A DNA stretch of 64,000 nucleotides from Lutraria lutraria (taxonomy: Eukaryota; Mollusca; Bivalvia; Venerida; Mactridae). Positions 25,255 through 35,644 of the stretch are shown piece by piece. Both the position numbers and the translations under genes were made by a program. The stretch spans positions 11,137,479-11,201,478 of the forward strand of contig OZ026837.1 of assembly GCA_964023205.1 (NCBI GenBank), read 5' to 3'. The notes below the pieces were generated by a model. That model had not been told where the DNA came from, did no database searches, and was given only the letters and a program-made list of their open reading frames with translations. Position 1 is the stretch's first letter; each line of letters starts with the position of its first letter.

Positions 25255-26838
25255 ATTGACGCTGCGTCAATGAAATGGAGGTGTGTGGTGTGTGTCCGAA
25301 ATGTGTGAAAATGATAAAATAATATGAATCACTGACTGATTTAAACTGCAATTTAAGCAGTGTTTAAATGTACATTAAGGCTCTGTGTCGATCTTATGTA
25401 TCCTTTAAATAGTGAGGCCGTCATCGTATAATTTTAGTGACAGCACGTGTTCTTACTGAGAAACATAAATTGATATAAGTTTATTGTATTCATTATCTCT
25501 AATTAAAACATGAATGGTATCGATAAAATATATAACGATACCCTCATATTGACCTTTTCTCCTTCTAAAAATGTTTGAATTACTCAACAATATTTTTACT
25601 TAAAAAAGCGCTGGCCGTGTATTTTAGAATGGCGGCCGCGTAATAACTGTCGCATAGTGCACGCAAGATGGCTGCTGTTTACTAATGTAAATATTAAGTT
25701 GAGGAATAATGTGAATTTCTGTGGACAGTGCACACCATTAAAGGGATTACCGGACGAAATCAGTTCTGAAAAAGATAGTTTCAATGACAGGCATAAAAAC
25801 GACAAACTAGAGATATTGACCACATCAATAATATGCTTTGTCGAACAGTATTCAAGTAGCAAACTGAGGAAATAAGTATGGGCTTTTTAAGAATGAAGTA
25901 AAATAATGATAATCTCTGGCGTGACACACGTAGTCAATCCGTTGGGCTGTAAATTTAAAAGGGTTCAACGGTAAGATTCGTGTGGAACTGTCAGAATAAT
26001 TCTACATAACTTCTAAATACTAAACAGGAGTATACTTGTAAGTGAATTTTACATTAAAGACATTGAACCAGGAATGCGAGGCATGTGGCTAAGACAACAG
26101 GAGCCTGTTATTCAATCAAAAAAAAATTATACTCAATACAAAATTACCTACGTATAGAAAAAAACAACAGGAGTGCAATGCCTCCCACTCCCCACCCACA
26201 TCGCTGATACAAGAATCTCTATTAAACAGCGGTCAACACGTGAAAGTCTGGTCTACATAGTTAAAGGCTATAAAAAGGTAACAAATGCAGGTCATACCCT
26301 TGGCGTTTTCTCAGTTTTGCTTATCCTATTTCAATAAATCCAATTTTTTAAAGTATGTTTATATTAAATGCAAAATATTAAGAAATTTAATATGATTAAA
26401 GACATTAATTAATCAAATAAATGCTCAACGCTTCAAACACATTAGCAAATACAGTATATGTATCTCACACCAATTAGTTAGGTCTGGATGATTTTGATAA
26501 ATTAAACGTCCTTTTATACCTGTTAAATATTTCTAACCAATATAATTTCTCAAGCAGTACCTGTATAAACATAATTTCTTTGCAAGTTATTTCTAAGATT
26601 ATAATAGTTATCTTGTAAAAAATAATTTCATGTGTAAATAGAATGATTTGATTTAGAAATAGAAGAAGCATTCAGTTGCATTTTTCATGCATTAACTATT
26701 CTTACATAATCTGGTAATTAAAGGACACCATTAATTAATCACATAAAATGCTTACAAAAACAACAGGAAGTTATCCATAAACTAATTATCATTAAAAATC
26801 AATAAAATTTATGACTAGGTGTCAATTCTACAGACACT
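25255..26838. other. No gene confirmed; one weak open frame
   Basis: A frame at 25657-25875 (72 residues from a GTG; it includes NFCGQCTPLKGLPDEISSEK) lies next to a CpG-rich patch with GAATGGCGGCCGCG and GCAAGATGGCTGCTG. These resemble a promoter or start-site context, but the ATG there is in another frame and stops after a few codons. I do not call a gene. The remainder is AT-rich without features. Confidence 0.25.
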
Positions 26839-26839
26839 T

Positions 26840-26965
26840 AGCTGACCGTGAAAAGACAGGATTAATCCCATTAGGGGCAATAAAACAATTAAGAGATTAG
26901 ACCTCATGTGGATTTTGAGGGGGGGGGGGGTCACTTATATAGTAGCTGTTCAATGTCTTTAATCT
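26840..26965 (+). repeat. Short interspersed repeat, copy 3 of 3
   Basis: AGCTGACCGTGAAAAGACAG, TTAAGAGATTAGACCTCATG and GTCACTTATATAGTAGCTG match the 17735-17870 copy. A run of 12 G (26919-26930) interrupts it, where the other copies have only a few bases. Confidence 0.5.
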
Positions 26966-27935
26966 GTAATGCACTCAGTGTGTTACAATATTGTAGTGCA
27001 GGGCTTTTTTCACAGGTAGGAAAAGTGACATTTTCTTCAAATTTGGGAAAGAATAACTCATATTTTTTTGCAAAAGGAGAAGAAAAAACTTGGATGTAAA
27101 CTAAATTTTAGGGGAAAACTGCATGATTTTAAAGGATTATCCTGAGGGGAAGACGCCTGTTAAAAGAAGGAAAATAGCTCTGTAGAATGTCAATTATCCT
27201 TTTAAAAGTCTTGTTATAATTGTGTTATTTGGTCTCAGGTAAGTTAACTTTATTTGCAACTTAAATATTAACTTATTTTAAGTTCATTAAAGAGGGATCT
27301 TATATAGTCAGTACCCCATCCCCATTTACCGATGTTATCCAAATAACGGTGTATCTTAAAATATCCCTTATATACACTCTAAATTCACATTCTAAATTAA
27401 GCTTCACCGTTATCTAGTACCACTTATATATGTTTAAAGAGTCTCATATTTACCAAATCACTGGCAACAGCTAGGGCAGAAACAAAATTACTTTCTGCAT
27501 AAGTTGTAAAAAGTTCAGCTGCAGAGGGAACTAGATTATATATTGGACTTCATTAGATCCGATAACTGACACCCCCTACAGGGATCCTTTCAAATATAGC
27601 TCCCCGGAGAGCTGTATCTGCAAAAAGCTTTTGTATACAGCTCCCTGCGAAACTCTATTCAATTCAAGTGTTTCTCCTGTTCTAAAATTAGAAGCTGTAT
27701 TCTGAGTTGCAGTTGCTTTTCCAGAATAAAAATCCCAAATTGTCTGATGCAGGATAAAGTTAATTAATTTTTTATTCCTGATATTTTTTTTTAAATATAA
27801 ATACATGACAAGGAAATTTGCATGTATGAATCGAAGCAATAGGCTATTCGCCAATGCCTGTGGGTTTGTTGGCCTGTCATTCATGTACACAGTGTTTGGA
27901 CTGATTTCATTAAAGCAGCTGTTAATGGATTATTG
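26966..27935. other. No gene recognised
   Basis: A 104-residue minus-strand frame (27576-27890) has no motif and atypical composition, and I leave it uncalled. Sub-blocks such as AGCTCCCCGGAGAGCT near 27600 form short hairpins. Confidence 0.3.
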
Positions 27936-28460
27936 AAAATTTACGAATGTAGGACAAAAGCTCTCCCGGACAAAAGCTCCCCCATTCATTTTGATAGGGG
28001 CGGACAAAAGCTCCCCCATTGATTTACTACCCCGGACAATCGCTCTCCCGTTATTTTTGCACCCGGACAAAAGCTCCCCGTATATAAAAATGAACGTACC
28101 AACAATTGATAATATGTTACGATATTCTGATCTATTATCTTATTTGTGTATGTGTATATATTGACTGATAGATTATTTTGAATGTGCTATTTGTTATTTT
28201 GTATCTGTTTGAATGTATGTAATATTGGTAGAATACTTTATTTATGTTTGTTATGTATGTTATATATTTTATATTTATAGATTGAATAACATGATCAACG
28301 GGTGAGTTTCTGTCTGGGTGAGCTTTTGTCCGGGTTTAAAAATAACGGGAGAGCGATTGTCCGGGGTAGTAAATCAATGGGGGAGCTTTTGTCCGCCCCT
28401 ATCAAAATGAACGGGGGAGCTTTTGTCCGGGGGAGCTTTTGTCCGGATACCAAAATTTAC
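27936..28460. mobile_element. FB-C: 507-bp foldback/MITE with 9-bp target duplication
   Basis: The element occupies 27945-28451. It is bracketed by AAAATTTAC at 27936-27944 and at 28452-28460. The left arm (to about 28072) and right arm (from about 28310) are inverted and are built from repeated GGACAAAAGCTCCCCC blocks alternating with spacers such as GATTTACTACCCCGGACAA, which recurs inverted. The outermost few bases of the two ends do not match well. The internal loop of about 240 bp is AT-rich with no frame. The 66-residue frame at 28302 is a by-product of the arm repeats. Confidence 0.8.
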
Positions 28461-28671
28461 AATAGACAATTTACAATTAGCCGGAATAGACGATTGTGTT
28501 AAAGTTTACTAGCTTAAATAGACATTATCTAAGGTTCCGGCTGTAACTGGGTTAGCGTAAAGACTGTGTACATGCCCAGATCATTTGACATTTTGATGTT
28601 GTCTCTGTTCATATGGGGTTAAATGCTGTATTCCGAGGAAAAGGAGTATTGTTGGTTAAAATAATGAACAA

Positions 28672-28760
28672 ACAAGTCACTTGTGCTGCTCGCAATAGTT
28701 CCCTACTGGTTGGATATTTAAAATGACTGGTTGGAGAAATCCTTAAATTTGGAATTGTCC
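28672..28760 (+). repeat. Dispersed ~90-bp repeat
   Basis: AAGTCACTTGTGCTGCTCGC ... TTGGAGAAATCCTTAAATTT is the partner of 20447-20525. Confidence 0.5.
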
Positions 28761-28849
28761 AGGCTACCAGTCAGATAGAACTTCCCTGAAGGATTATATT
28801 CGAAACATGTGACATAGCTTACAAAACGATAATATAACACTGTGCACTA

Positions 28850-30190
28850 GCGGTTCAAGGGACGGGGGAAGATAGCGTGCGCCCCCTCAAAGTGCTCGAT
28901 CATATATAGACATAAAATACCATTAATTAATTCATTCAATGAAATAGCATTCAATTATTCAGTTCATAAATATTACGCCCCCTAGTTTGAAAACCTGGAT
29001 CCGCCCCTTCTGCATATATGATAATTACTAACAGGACTCATTGTTGGTATTACAATGCTATCATCATCAGTGACATCATGGCAAATTTGCAAATTTTAAC
29101 ACATACATTGCATGGTGAGGGGAATATAAAATGGTATTACGCTGAATTATTGATTTATTTCTTAAATTCAAACACATGCATGGACGCGAACGTCATAGAA
29201 ACACTTCCTTTTTATTTTTAAGAATTTAAGAGAAATGAAATACCGGGAATTATGTAGCAACAACATATCTTAAAAACATTTTTTTGAATTAAAATTATTA
29301 ATTTTCTTTGATAAAATAAGTGCATGCATAAATATCAATCATCTTATGATAAGATTTTTTTATTGTAAGGCGGGAGAAGGTAGCGTGCATGGCGGCCCCC
29401 TCAAAGTTCTCGATCATATATAGACATAAAATACCATCAATTAATTAATTCATTTAATGAAATGGCATTCAATTATTCAGTTCCCAAATATTACGCTCCC
29501 TAGTTTGAAAACCTGGATCCGCCCCTTCTGCATATATGATAATTACTAATAGGACTCATTGTTGGTATTACAATGCTATCATTATCAGTGACATCATGGC
29601 AAATTTGCAAATTTTAACACATATATTGCATGGTGAGGGGAATATAAAATGGTATTACGCTGAATTATTGATTTATTTCTTAAATTCAAACACATGCATG
29701 GACGCGAACGTCATAGAAAACACTTCCTTTTTATTTTTAAGAATTTAAGAGAAATGAAAAAACCGGGAATTCTGTAGCAACAACATATCTTAAAAACATT
29801 TTTTTGAATTAAAATTATTAATTTTCTTTGATAAAATAAGTGCATGCATAAATATCAATCACCTTATGATAAGATTTTTTATTGTAAGGCGGGAGAAGGT
29901 AGCGTGCATGGCGGCCCCCTCAAAGTTCTCGATCATATATAGACATAAAATCCCATCAATTAATTAATTCATTTAATGAAATGGCATTCAATTATTCAGT
30001 TCCCAAATATTACGCTCCCTAGTTTGAAAACCTGGAAAACCTTAAGAATTTAAGAGAAATGAAAAACCGGAAATTCTGTAGCAACAACATATCTTAAAAA
30101 CATTTTTTTAAATAAAAATTATTAATTTTCTTTGATAAAATAAGTGCTTGCTTAATTATCAATCATCTTATGATAAGATTTTTTATTGTA
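28850..30190 (+). repeat. 518-bp tandem repeat, 2.6 copies
   Basis: Two full units start near 28850 and 29370. They are offset by 518 bp, as shown by the identical starts at 29018 and 29536. A third unit near 29888 has lost its middle: it jumps from AAAACCTGGA straight to AAGAATTTAAGAG. Each unit carries GCGTGC-GCCCCCTCAAAG, CTAGTTTGAAAACCTGGATC, a long AT-rich part and AAGATTTTTTATTGTAAG. Unit-to-unit identity is very high, so the amplification is recent. The repeated 67- and 70-residue frames are duplicates within the unit and are not called as genes. Confidence 0.9.
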
Positions 30191-30208
30191 AGAAAAAAAT
30201 ATGATGCC

Positions 30209-30699
30209 TCATAAATGCGAGCCCTGGTCTAAGCCAACTTACAGCTGACTTTGTATCTCGTACAGAAATTAATTTTCGCAATGTTAATTTTACCAAATGA
30301 CTAATTTGCCATGGCAATTAAAAATTCATATTTATTGATCAAAACCATAATAATTGTGTTAATTATGATACCTACACACCCTTACACAGTGTTTCTTTAG
30401 ATATTAAAAAAAATTGTTGATTTTTTTGCCATGGCAAGGCCATGGCGGCCAAGGCCATGGCAAGGCATTTTGCCATGGCAAATTACCGATTTGCCATGGC
30501 AAAACGCCTTTTGCCATGGCAAAGACAGTTTTTTATGCATTTTTCAAGAAAACTAGTTAAGATAGAAACATGGGACTTACAATTTTTTAATAAGTAACTA
30601 AATGCTACAATTTAATAATATTTTTGTTTCTCAAAAACGCGTAAAAGTCGGGGCTGTATTTGCCAAAGACCGGCGCGACAAAAACAAACCGGCGGAGGT
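30209..30699 (+). repeat. Repeat family 'CCATGG', copy B
   Basis: This is the second copy of 9511-9910, in inverse orientation. It starts TCATAAATGCGAG and CCTGGTCTAAGCC and ends at CCGGCGGAGGT. The core at 30415-30515 contains a cluster of about seven GCCATGG palindromes, many in the fuller form TTGCCATGGCAA, so this copy has expanded its palindromes relative to copy A. It begins almost immediately after the third 518-bp unit. Confidence 0.8.
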
Positions 30700-32370
30700 T
30701 TAGTGCACACCTTTATTGAATTTTCCTTATCAGCGTTAAACATCTCTAATGTAATGTGCATTGTATTCATTACTGACAAAAAAATGTTATAAAATTTCTT
30801 ACTAGACATCAAACCTGTGTTTTCAATTATTAAACCGTAAACATTAACGATTTTGATTGACTGTCAAAATGGAATGTGATGCGTCAAATTCATGAGACAA
30901 TAATGATCCGACACTTTAATTGTTAGTTGCTAAGCTTAAAAAAACACAGTAGGTGTCATTTTCGAATTAACATTGCTGTCTTATCTATGGCGTATTACTT
31001 ATAAACAGCGGGGTTCTGGGTACGGAATTTCTTTAAAGCAACTAACGAATGTAGGACGTTATCAAAAAAACAGAGGCACGGTACCCTGCATTTTATATTT
31101 TATTCATTTTAAGGCTATTTTTTGTAATATATTCCTATATACACAGTAGTTATCGTTGTTCAATTACGTGCGATATTGGTTTAGAATATGTAAAGCTAGA
31201 CGCATTCTTACAACAAATTTCGTTAATAAGTATTTTATGTATGGAGATTAACTGCTGAAATTAATTATTATGAATAGACACATAATTATTTTGTTTCTTC
31301 TCTACGTATGCGCATTGTTTATTCAAGCGAAACGTAATCATACATGCATTGTAATTTTAAATAAAGGCTACTGTACGTGCGTGTACACAAATACTTTAAA
31401 ACATATATAATTATACAGAATTTGTTTATCTCAAATTTCGGTTATCTCAAACTAATTTCCACGGTCCCTAGAAATTTGAGATAACGAGATTCAACTGTAG
31501 TATATAATCATGGTTTAGTTTTTAAACCTATAAATTGCTGAAACTTGATTTGACCTGACATCCAAACCCGTTATCTTAAGTTCGTTGGTAGTATGGAACT
31601 AGAACATATACTAATCAGTTATTTTTCCAGTGAAAAAAAAAATGATTATAATACCATCTTCGTCGTGATGACGATAGCATAACATATTTATCACTTGTTT
31701 CTGTAGTGGTCCTGGTATTACTATAAAAGCACATTGAACACACATCCAAGCAATTTTGACAAATACCTATATATTTCATAAAACAATAATAACATGGAAC
31801 CACATTGAAGCATATAAATGAATTCACAATAACCAAATTTGCAGGTAGCAACAAATTATCTGTTTATTTGATTACTTATAAAAGTTAAGCAGAATAAGTA
31901 TTCATTTACGTTGCGGCTTTATTAACTATTGTTTTGATGTATTGATTTTTTTATTTTTGATATATAAGGTAATGATCATCGAATCGTATGACACACGTAC
32001 GCAAATTTTCCGCTTCAGTGCTGCAAAATGAATACTTTACAAAACGCTATTTCCGAGGAAATCCTCATTAAAATTCATTGAGAAAGTATATAAAACCACA
32101 ACAACGCAATATGATTATTGTTTTTGTCTTTTTATTCTGAATGCTATTTCATCGTACACGGTATTTATCATGATTTAAGGTTTTATGATATATTGTGTTT
32201 TGCCATAAAGATAGATATAATTGATGACCAAGATAGATATAATTGTTGACCGTTGCTGTTGCTCAAAATGATATCATAATCATTCAAATAGATTTTTGTC
32301 CATAATATTGTTATTAACCGCATGATTGATCTATTATGTTCGTGGTGCATCTACAAGGTGCTCGTCAAAT
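30700..32370. other. AT-rich upstream region of the peptide gene
   Basis: There is no supported gene. A degenerate repeat with TTTATCTCAAATTTCGGTTA and GAGATAACGAGATTCAACTG lies at 31425-31498. Its minus-strand reading (CAGTTGAATCTCGTTATCTC) resembles one end of a pogo/Tigger-like element next to a TA, but no partner end was found. Confidence 0.35.
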
Positions 32371-32374
32371 TCTG

Positions 32375-32460
32375 TATAAATGCAAGCGGAAATGTTAGTT
32401 TGTTACCGTCAGTCTGTATCTGGTGTAAAGAGACTGTTATCTCGTTCGATTACTGCTAAG
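32375..32460 (+). promoter_or_regulatory. TATA promoter and non-coding exon 1 of the secreted-peptide gene
   Basis: TATAAA lies at 32375-32380, and a TCAGTC initiator-like motif is centred on 32411. That spacing of about 36 bp is slightly long but plausible. The transcript from there would end at a good splice donor, AAG|GTAAGA, at 32460/32461. The exon has no ATG and would be a 5'-UTR exon of about 50 bases, a common arrangement for small secreted-peptide genes. No transcript data are available here. Confidence 0.6.
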
Positions 32461-33318
32461 GTAAGATGTTATGTTTCCTTTTATTAATCATTACAGTGCA
32501 TCGCTCTGTTTATTCTTTTATTTTAATAATTATTAGAAAATTATTGAATAATGAATGTACGCTAGTCAATACTTAAATGCTACTCCGTATTTCATATGGC
32601 CTTTATCATTTATTGGTTTGTATGACCTTATAATCACATCGAGTTTTAATATTGTATACAACTCTGTTATAGTTAAGGGATAATTCCGCTTTTCTTTGGA
32701 TAACACATCAGTAATTTCAACATTTTTGTATTGCATTTCAACCTATTTTCATTATTGTCATTCCTTGAATGGTGTTTCTGTGTCATAGATAAACGTTTTA
32801 ACAAAATAGCTCTAACGTAATGAGTGTGTTAGAAAAAGTTTATCTCCACGAACTTCAAAAAAGAAGAAGCAAACTCATTTTTCTGTTAAAAAACGAGATA
32901 ATAATACTTGTATGGTATTTAGCTCTTATATAAAACATAGACAATATCGCAATAAGGCATAATTTACTTTTTTAGAAAAAGAATAACAGCATGATATTAG
33001 TGTTTCTATCTTCTTCATCAGGAATCCATATACGATGCTGAATAAACAAAAAAATGACCATTTCTATATATTTTAGGAATATTTAATTTGAAATGTATGA
33101 CTACACATTTTAGTGAAGACAACCAGCGTTAATAAAGAGAGATTTGCACTACCGTCAATTTGTGATTTTTTTCATCATTTTACTGTTAACATTGTCAAAG
33201 TAATAATTGTATCCTTTTAACATAAATAGGCCTTTATAGAAATACTGACATAGCCGATGATATTTTATTGTATTAGTACAAAGTTCTGTTATCAATATCT
33301 TTTTTTTACAGTTACATA

Positions 33319-34150
33319 ATGAAGCTCCCACTTCTCGTCGTGCTCTTCGCTGTCCTCGGTGTAGCAATGGGCCAACGGTATCATCCACATTATGGATCAC
33401 AATATCATAGTCAAAATTCTTATGGACCCTATCATCAGCATTACCCAAGAAGAGGAAACCATCCACATTACCCAAGTGGTGGATACTATCCGTATCACGA
33501 CAGTTCCGGTAAATGTTTTATAATACAATTTTAATGGCAATATATAGCATTTCACATGATTATTTTTACAGACACAACAATACGAGTATAAGCAAATATT
33601 CCTTCCGTGATATTCATATCGTATATGTAAACGAAGTATCCATGTGATTTTCCAGTGCATTTGTACAGTAGAAATGGACAAGCGCAGGTTTTATTTATTG
33701 AATTTAGTATGAATTAGATCAATTAGTTATTGCGAAAAGTTCTCGATCTACTTCATTTTATGTAAGGAAAGTTAAACGGTCATCTTTCTTCTTTCAAACA
33801 TGCTGATTTAAATAATAGCAATTTTTTACCAGTTATATACGAATTATTTGATTATCTCGATTGATTGCCCGTCAGTCTAATGTTGCACTCGCCGTATTTA
33901 ACTATCAAATTGGTGAAAGAAAACGATGTTTGAACAAAAAAAATAAACAATTATGTTTTAATAATTATGTGCAGTGTTCGTAAGCTCATACTCGCGTTGT
34001 CAGAGTGAATAATGCATTTTACAATTACAAAATGTATGTTGCATTATGGGGAAGAATATTTTGCCTGTGTTCCTTTCTCTATCAATCCTTTTTTATGTAT
34101 ATATATGCACTTTATATTCTGTTATTTTTTTTGTAGGATACAGACCTTAG
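33319..34150 (+). CDS. Secreted histidine/tyrosine-rich peptide (67 residues, two coding exons)
   Basis: The sequence shows a 5'-UTR acceptor TTTTTTTACAG at 33311 and ATG at 33319. Coding exon 2 ends at 33508 before GTAAAT, and acceptor TTTTTTTTGTAG ends at 34136. The short last exon closes the frame: the split glycine codon joins exactly and TAG lies at 34148-34150. The protein starts with a clear signal peptide (MKLPLLVVLFAVLGVAMG), probably cleaved before QRYHPHY. The 49-residue mature part has 8 His and 11 Tyr, with repeats of HYP/HY, and no cysteine. Such composition suits metal binding or tyrosine-based cross-linking, as in shell, byssal or cuticle-type matrix peptides, or an antimicrobial role. 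No family was recognised and the function is unknown. AATAAA follows about 95 bases after the stop. Confidence 0.75.
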
Positions 34151-34244
34151 TAACATTTTGTAGAGCAGAAGATTATGGTAACACTGTAACACCAATATGT
34201 TGATGGTACAAAATGTTAAAAATGTGTTGTCATTTGTCTGGATG

Positions 34245-34255
34245 AATAAAATAAA
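34245..34255 (+). terminator. Polyadenylation signals of the peptide gene
   Basis: Two overlapping AATAAA hexamers (34245-34250 and 34250-34255) lie 95-105 bases after the stop codon, consistent with a short 3'-UTR. Confidence 0.65.
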
Positions 34256-34261
34256 TATAAT

Positions 34262-35635
34262 ACAGTATTCCTGCTTTCGTTGTATTTTATACGTTATTCA
34301 CTGGGTATTTAAATTTCCAACTGTTTTGTTGAGCTGAATGACACTTAAAATTCATCAATGCAACTTTCTGCTTGAAAATAAGAAATCTGACAGATCACAA
34401 AATAACCTTAGACTAAATATTTTCGGAGTGTACACACGCGTTGAGAACATACTAAGATAACGAAGTATTTATTCAACTATCGTGGTGTTTTTATGTTGAG
34501 CTAATTTTAAATATGATTCAATTTGTAACACTGAAATATTTACTGTAATGGATGGATGTATGATAACAATAATTACAAGAACAACAACAAAAACAAAAAA
34601 GAACAATATCCTCCAGTTAAGAAGTCGAACAATATCCCCCAGTTAAGAAGTCATACAATATCCTCCAGCTAAGAAGTTCTACCCTGTTAGAATCCTTTAG
34701 AAATGTATTAGTATTCTGAATATTTCCTCATCTTCTATTCTCATATAACTAGCATATGTTATAAACTCCCTTTCTTAATCATATTAGAAAATTGTAACAC
34801 AGAAATGATTTTAACTGATATGCTACATTTAATACAAATCACTGAGATAATAGTAATTACTATATTTAATTTAATGAAACACATCTTGACATGGGATCTA
34901 TTTACACATCACTTTTTATTACAAAGATCGTTTATAATAAAAGAACTAATATGCATCTACTATATACTTGATTCGCCTCCGTGGTAGAGGTTAAGCTTTG
35001 AATACAACGACCATTAATAATAGAAAGTACTGACATTCATCTTCTATATACTTTATCATGTTTTGTATACAACTCCCCAACACGAAATCTGTAGTCTCTG
35101 TTGATGCTCTTGTGTCGACGATTTACTGTCAATAAGGATTTTCCGATGCATCGAACATTTGAAGCATAATGAGTAATGAATGAAACTTATGAAAAATGAA
35201 AATTGTTTCTTATCAGTGACCTGAATATTATCAATAAAATAAAGAAATTTCTGTATACATTAAAATCTATACCCGATTATCTAGGGTACCAGTGTCCACA
35301 ATAACTGCATTATACTGTACCCGTCATCAAATCTCTATCCAGAGTTGTCGTTCGTTTTCCCTCACGTATAAATAAAACAATGCGAATAAAAACATTTTGC
35401 TTACGATAATGATGTATCATAAATTCATAATTATCAAAAGTCACTTAATCAGTAACTCTTGTCTGAATTTAGTCTAGAATTATATTCCTTGTTTGTGGCC
35501 TACGTACGTACAAATGCTTAGGATATTACTTGCTTTGGAAGATTTAGTGAGAAGAAGCGACAGCTTAATATTAACTCTTGATAAATTACTTAAAATGAGA
35601 AAAAAATCAAATCAAATTGCAGTTTAACAAATACT
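34262..35635. other. AT-rich gene-poor stretch
   Basis: There is a short internal repeat, ATATCCTCCAGTTAAGAAGT, three times between 34607 and 34680. GATTCGCCTCCGTGGTAGAG at 34970-34989 resembles the head of the SINE seen at 16.9 and 53.7 kb, without its body. Otherwise nothing was recognised. Confidence 0.4.
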
Positions 35636-35644
35636 GTCAATTTG
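35636..35644. repeat. Left target-site duplication of FB-B
   Basis: GTCAATTTG is identical to 38449-38457. It flanks a perfect inverted terminus. Confidence 0.9.

Noticed and set aside
25657..25875. Gene start at a CpG-rich GCAAGATGGCTGCTG context
   Set aside because: The ATG frame stops after a few codons and the longer frame begins with GTG in another phase.
27576..27890. 104-residue minus-strand frame
   Set aside because: No motif, no start context and next to repeat DNA; chance is more likely.
29018..29748. Two nearly identical 67/70-residue frames
   Set aside because: They are duplicates within the 518-bp tandem unit; the frame change at the end shows no coding constraint.
31425..31498. 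Complete pogo/Tigger-like MITE
   Set aside because: Only one end is recognisable; no matching inverted end was found nearby.
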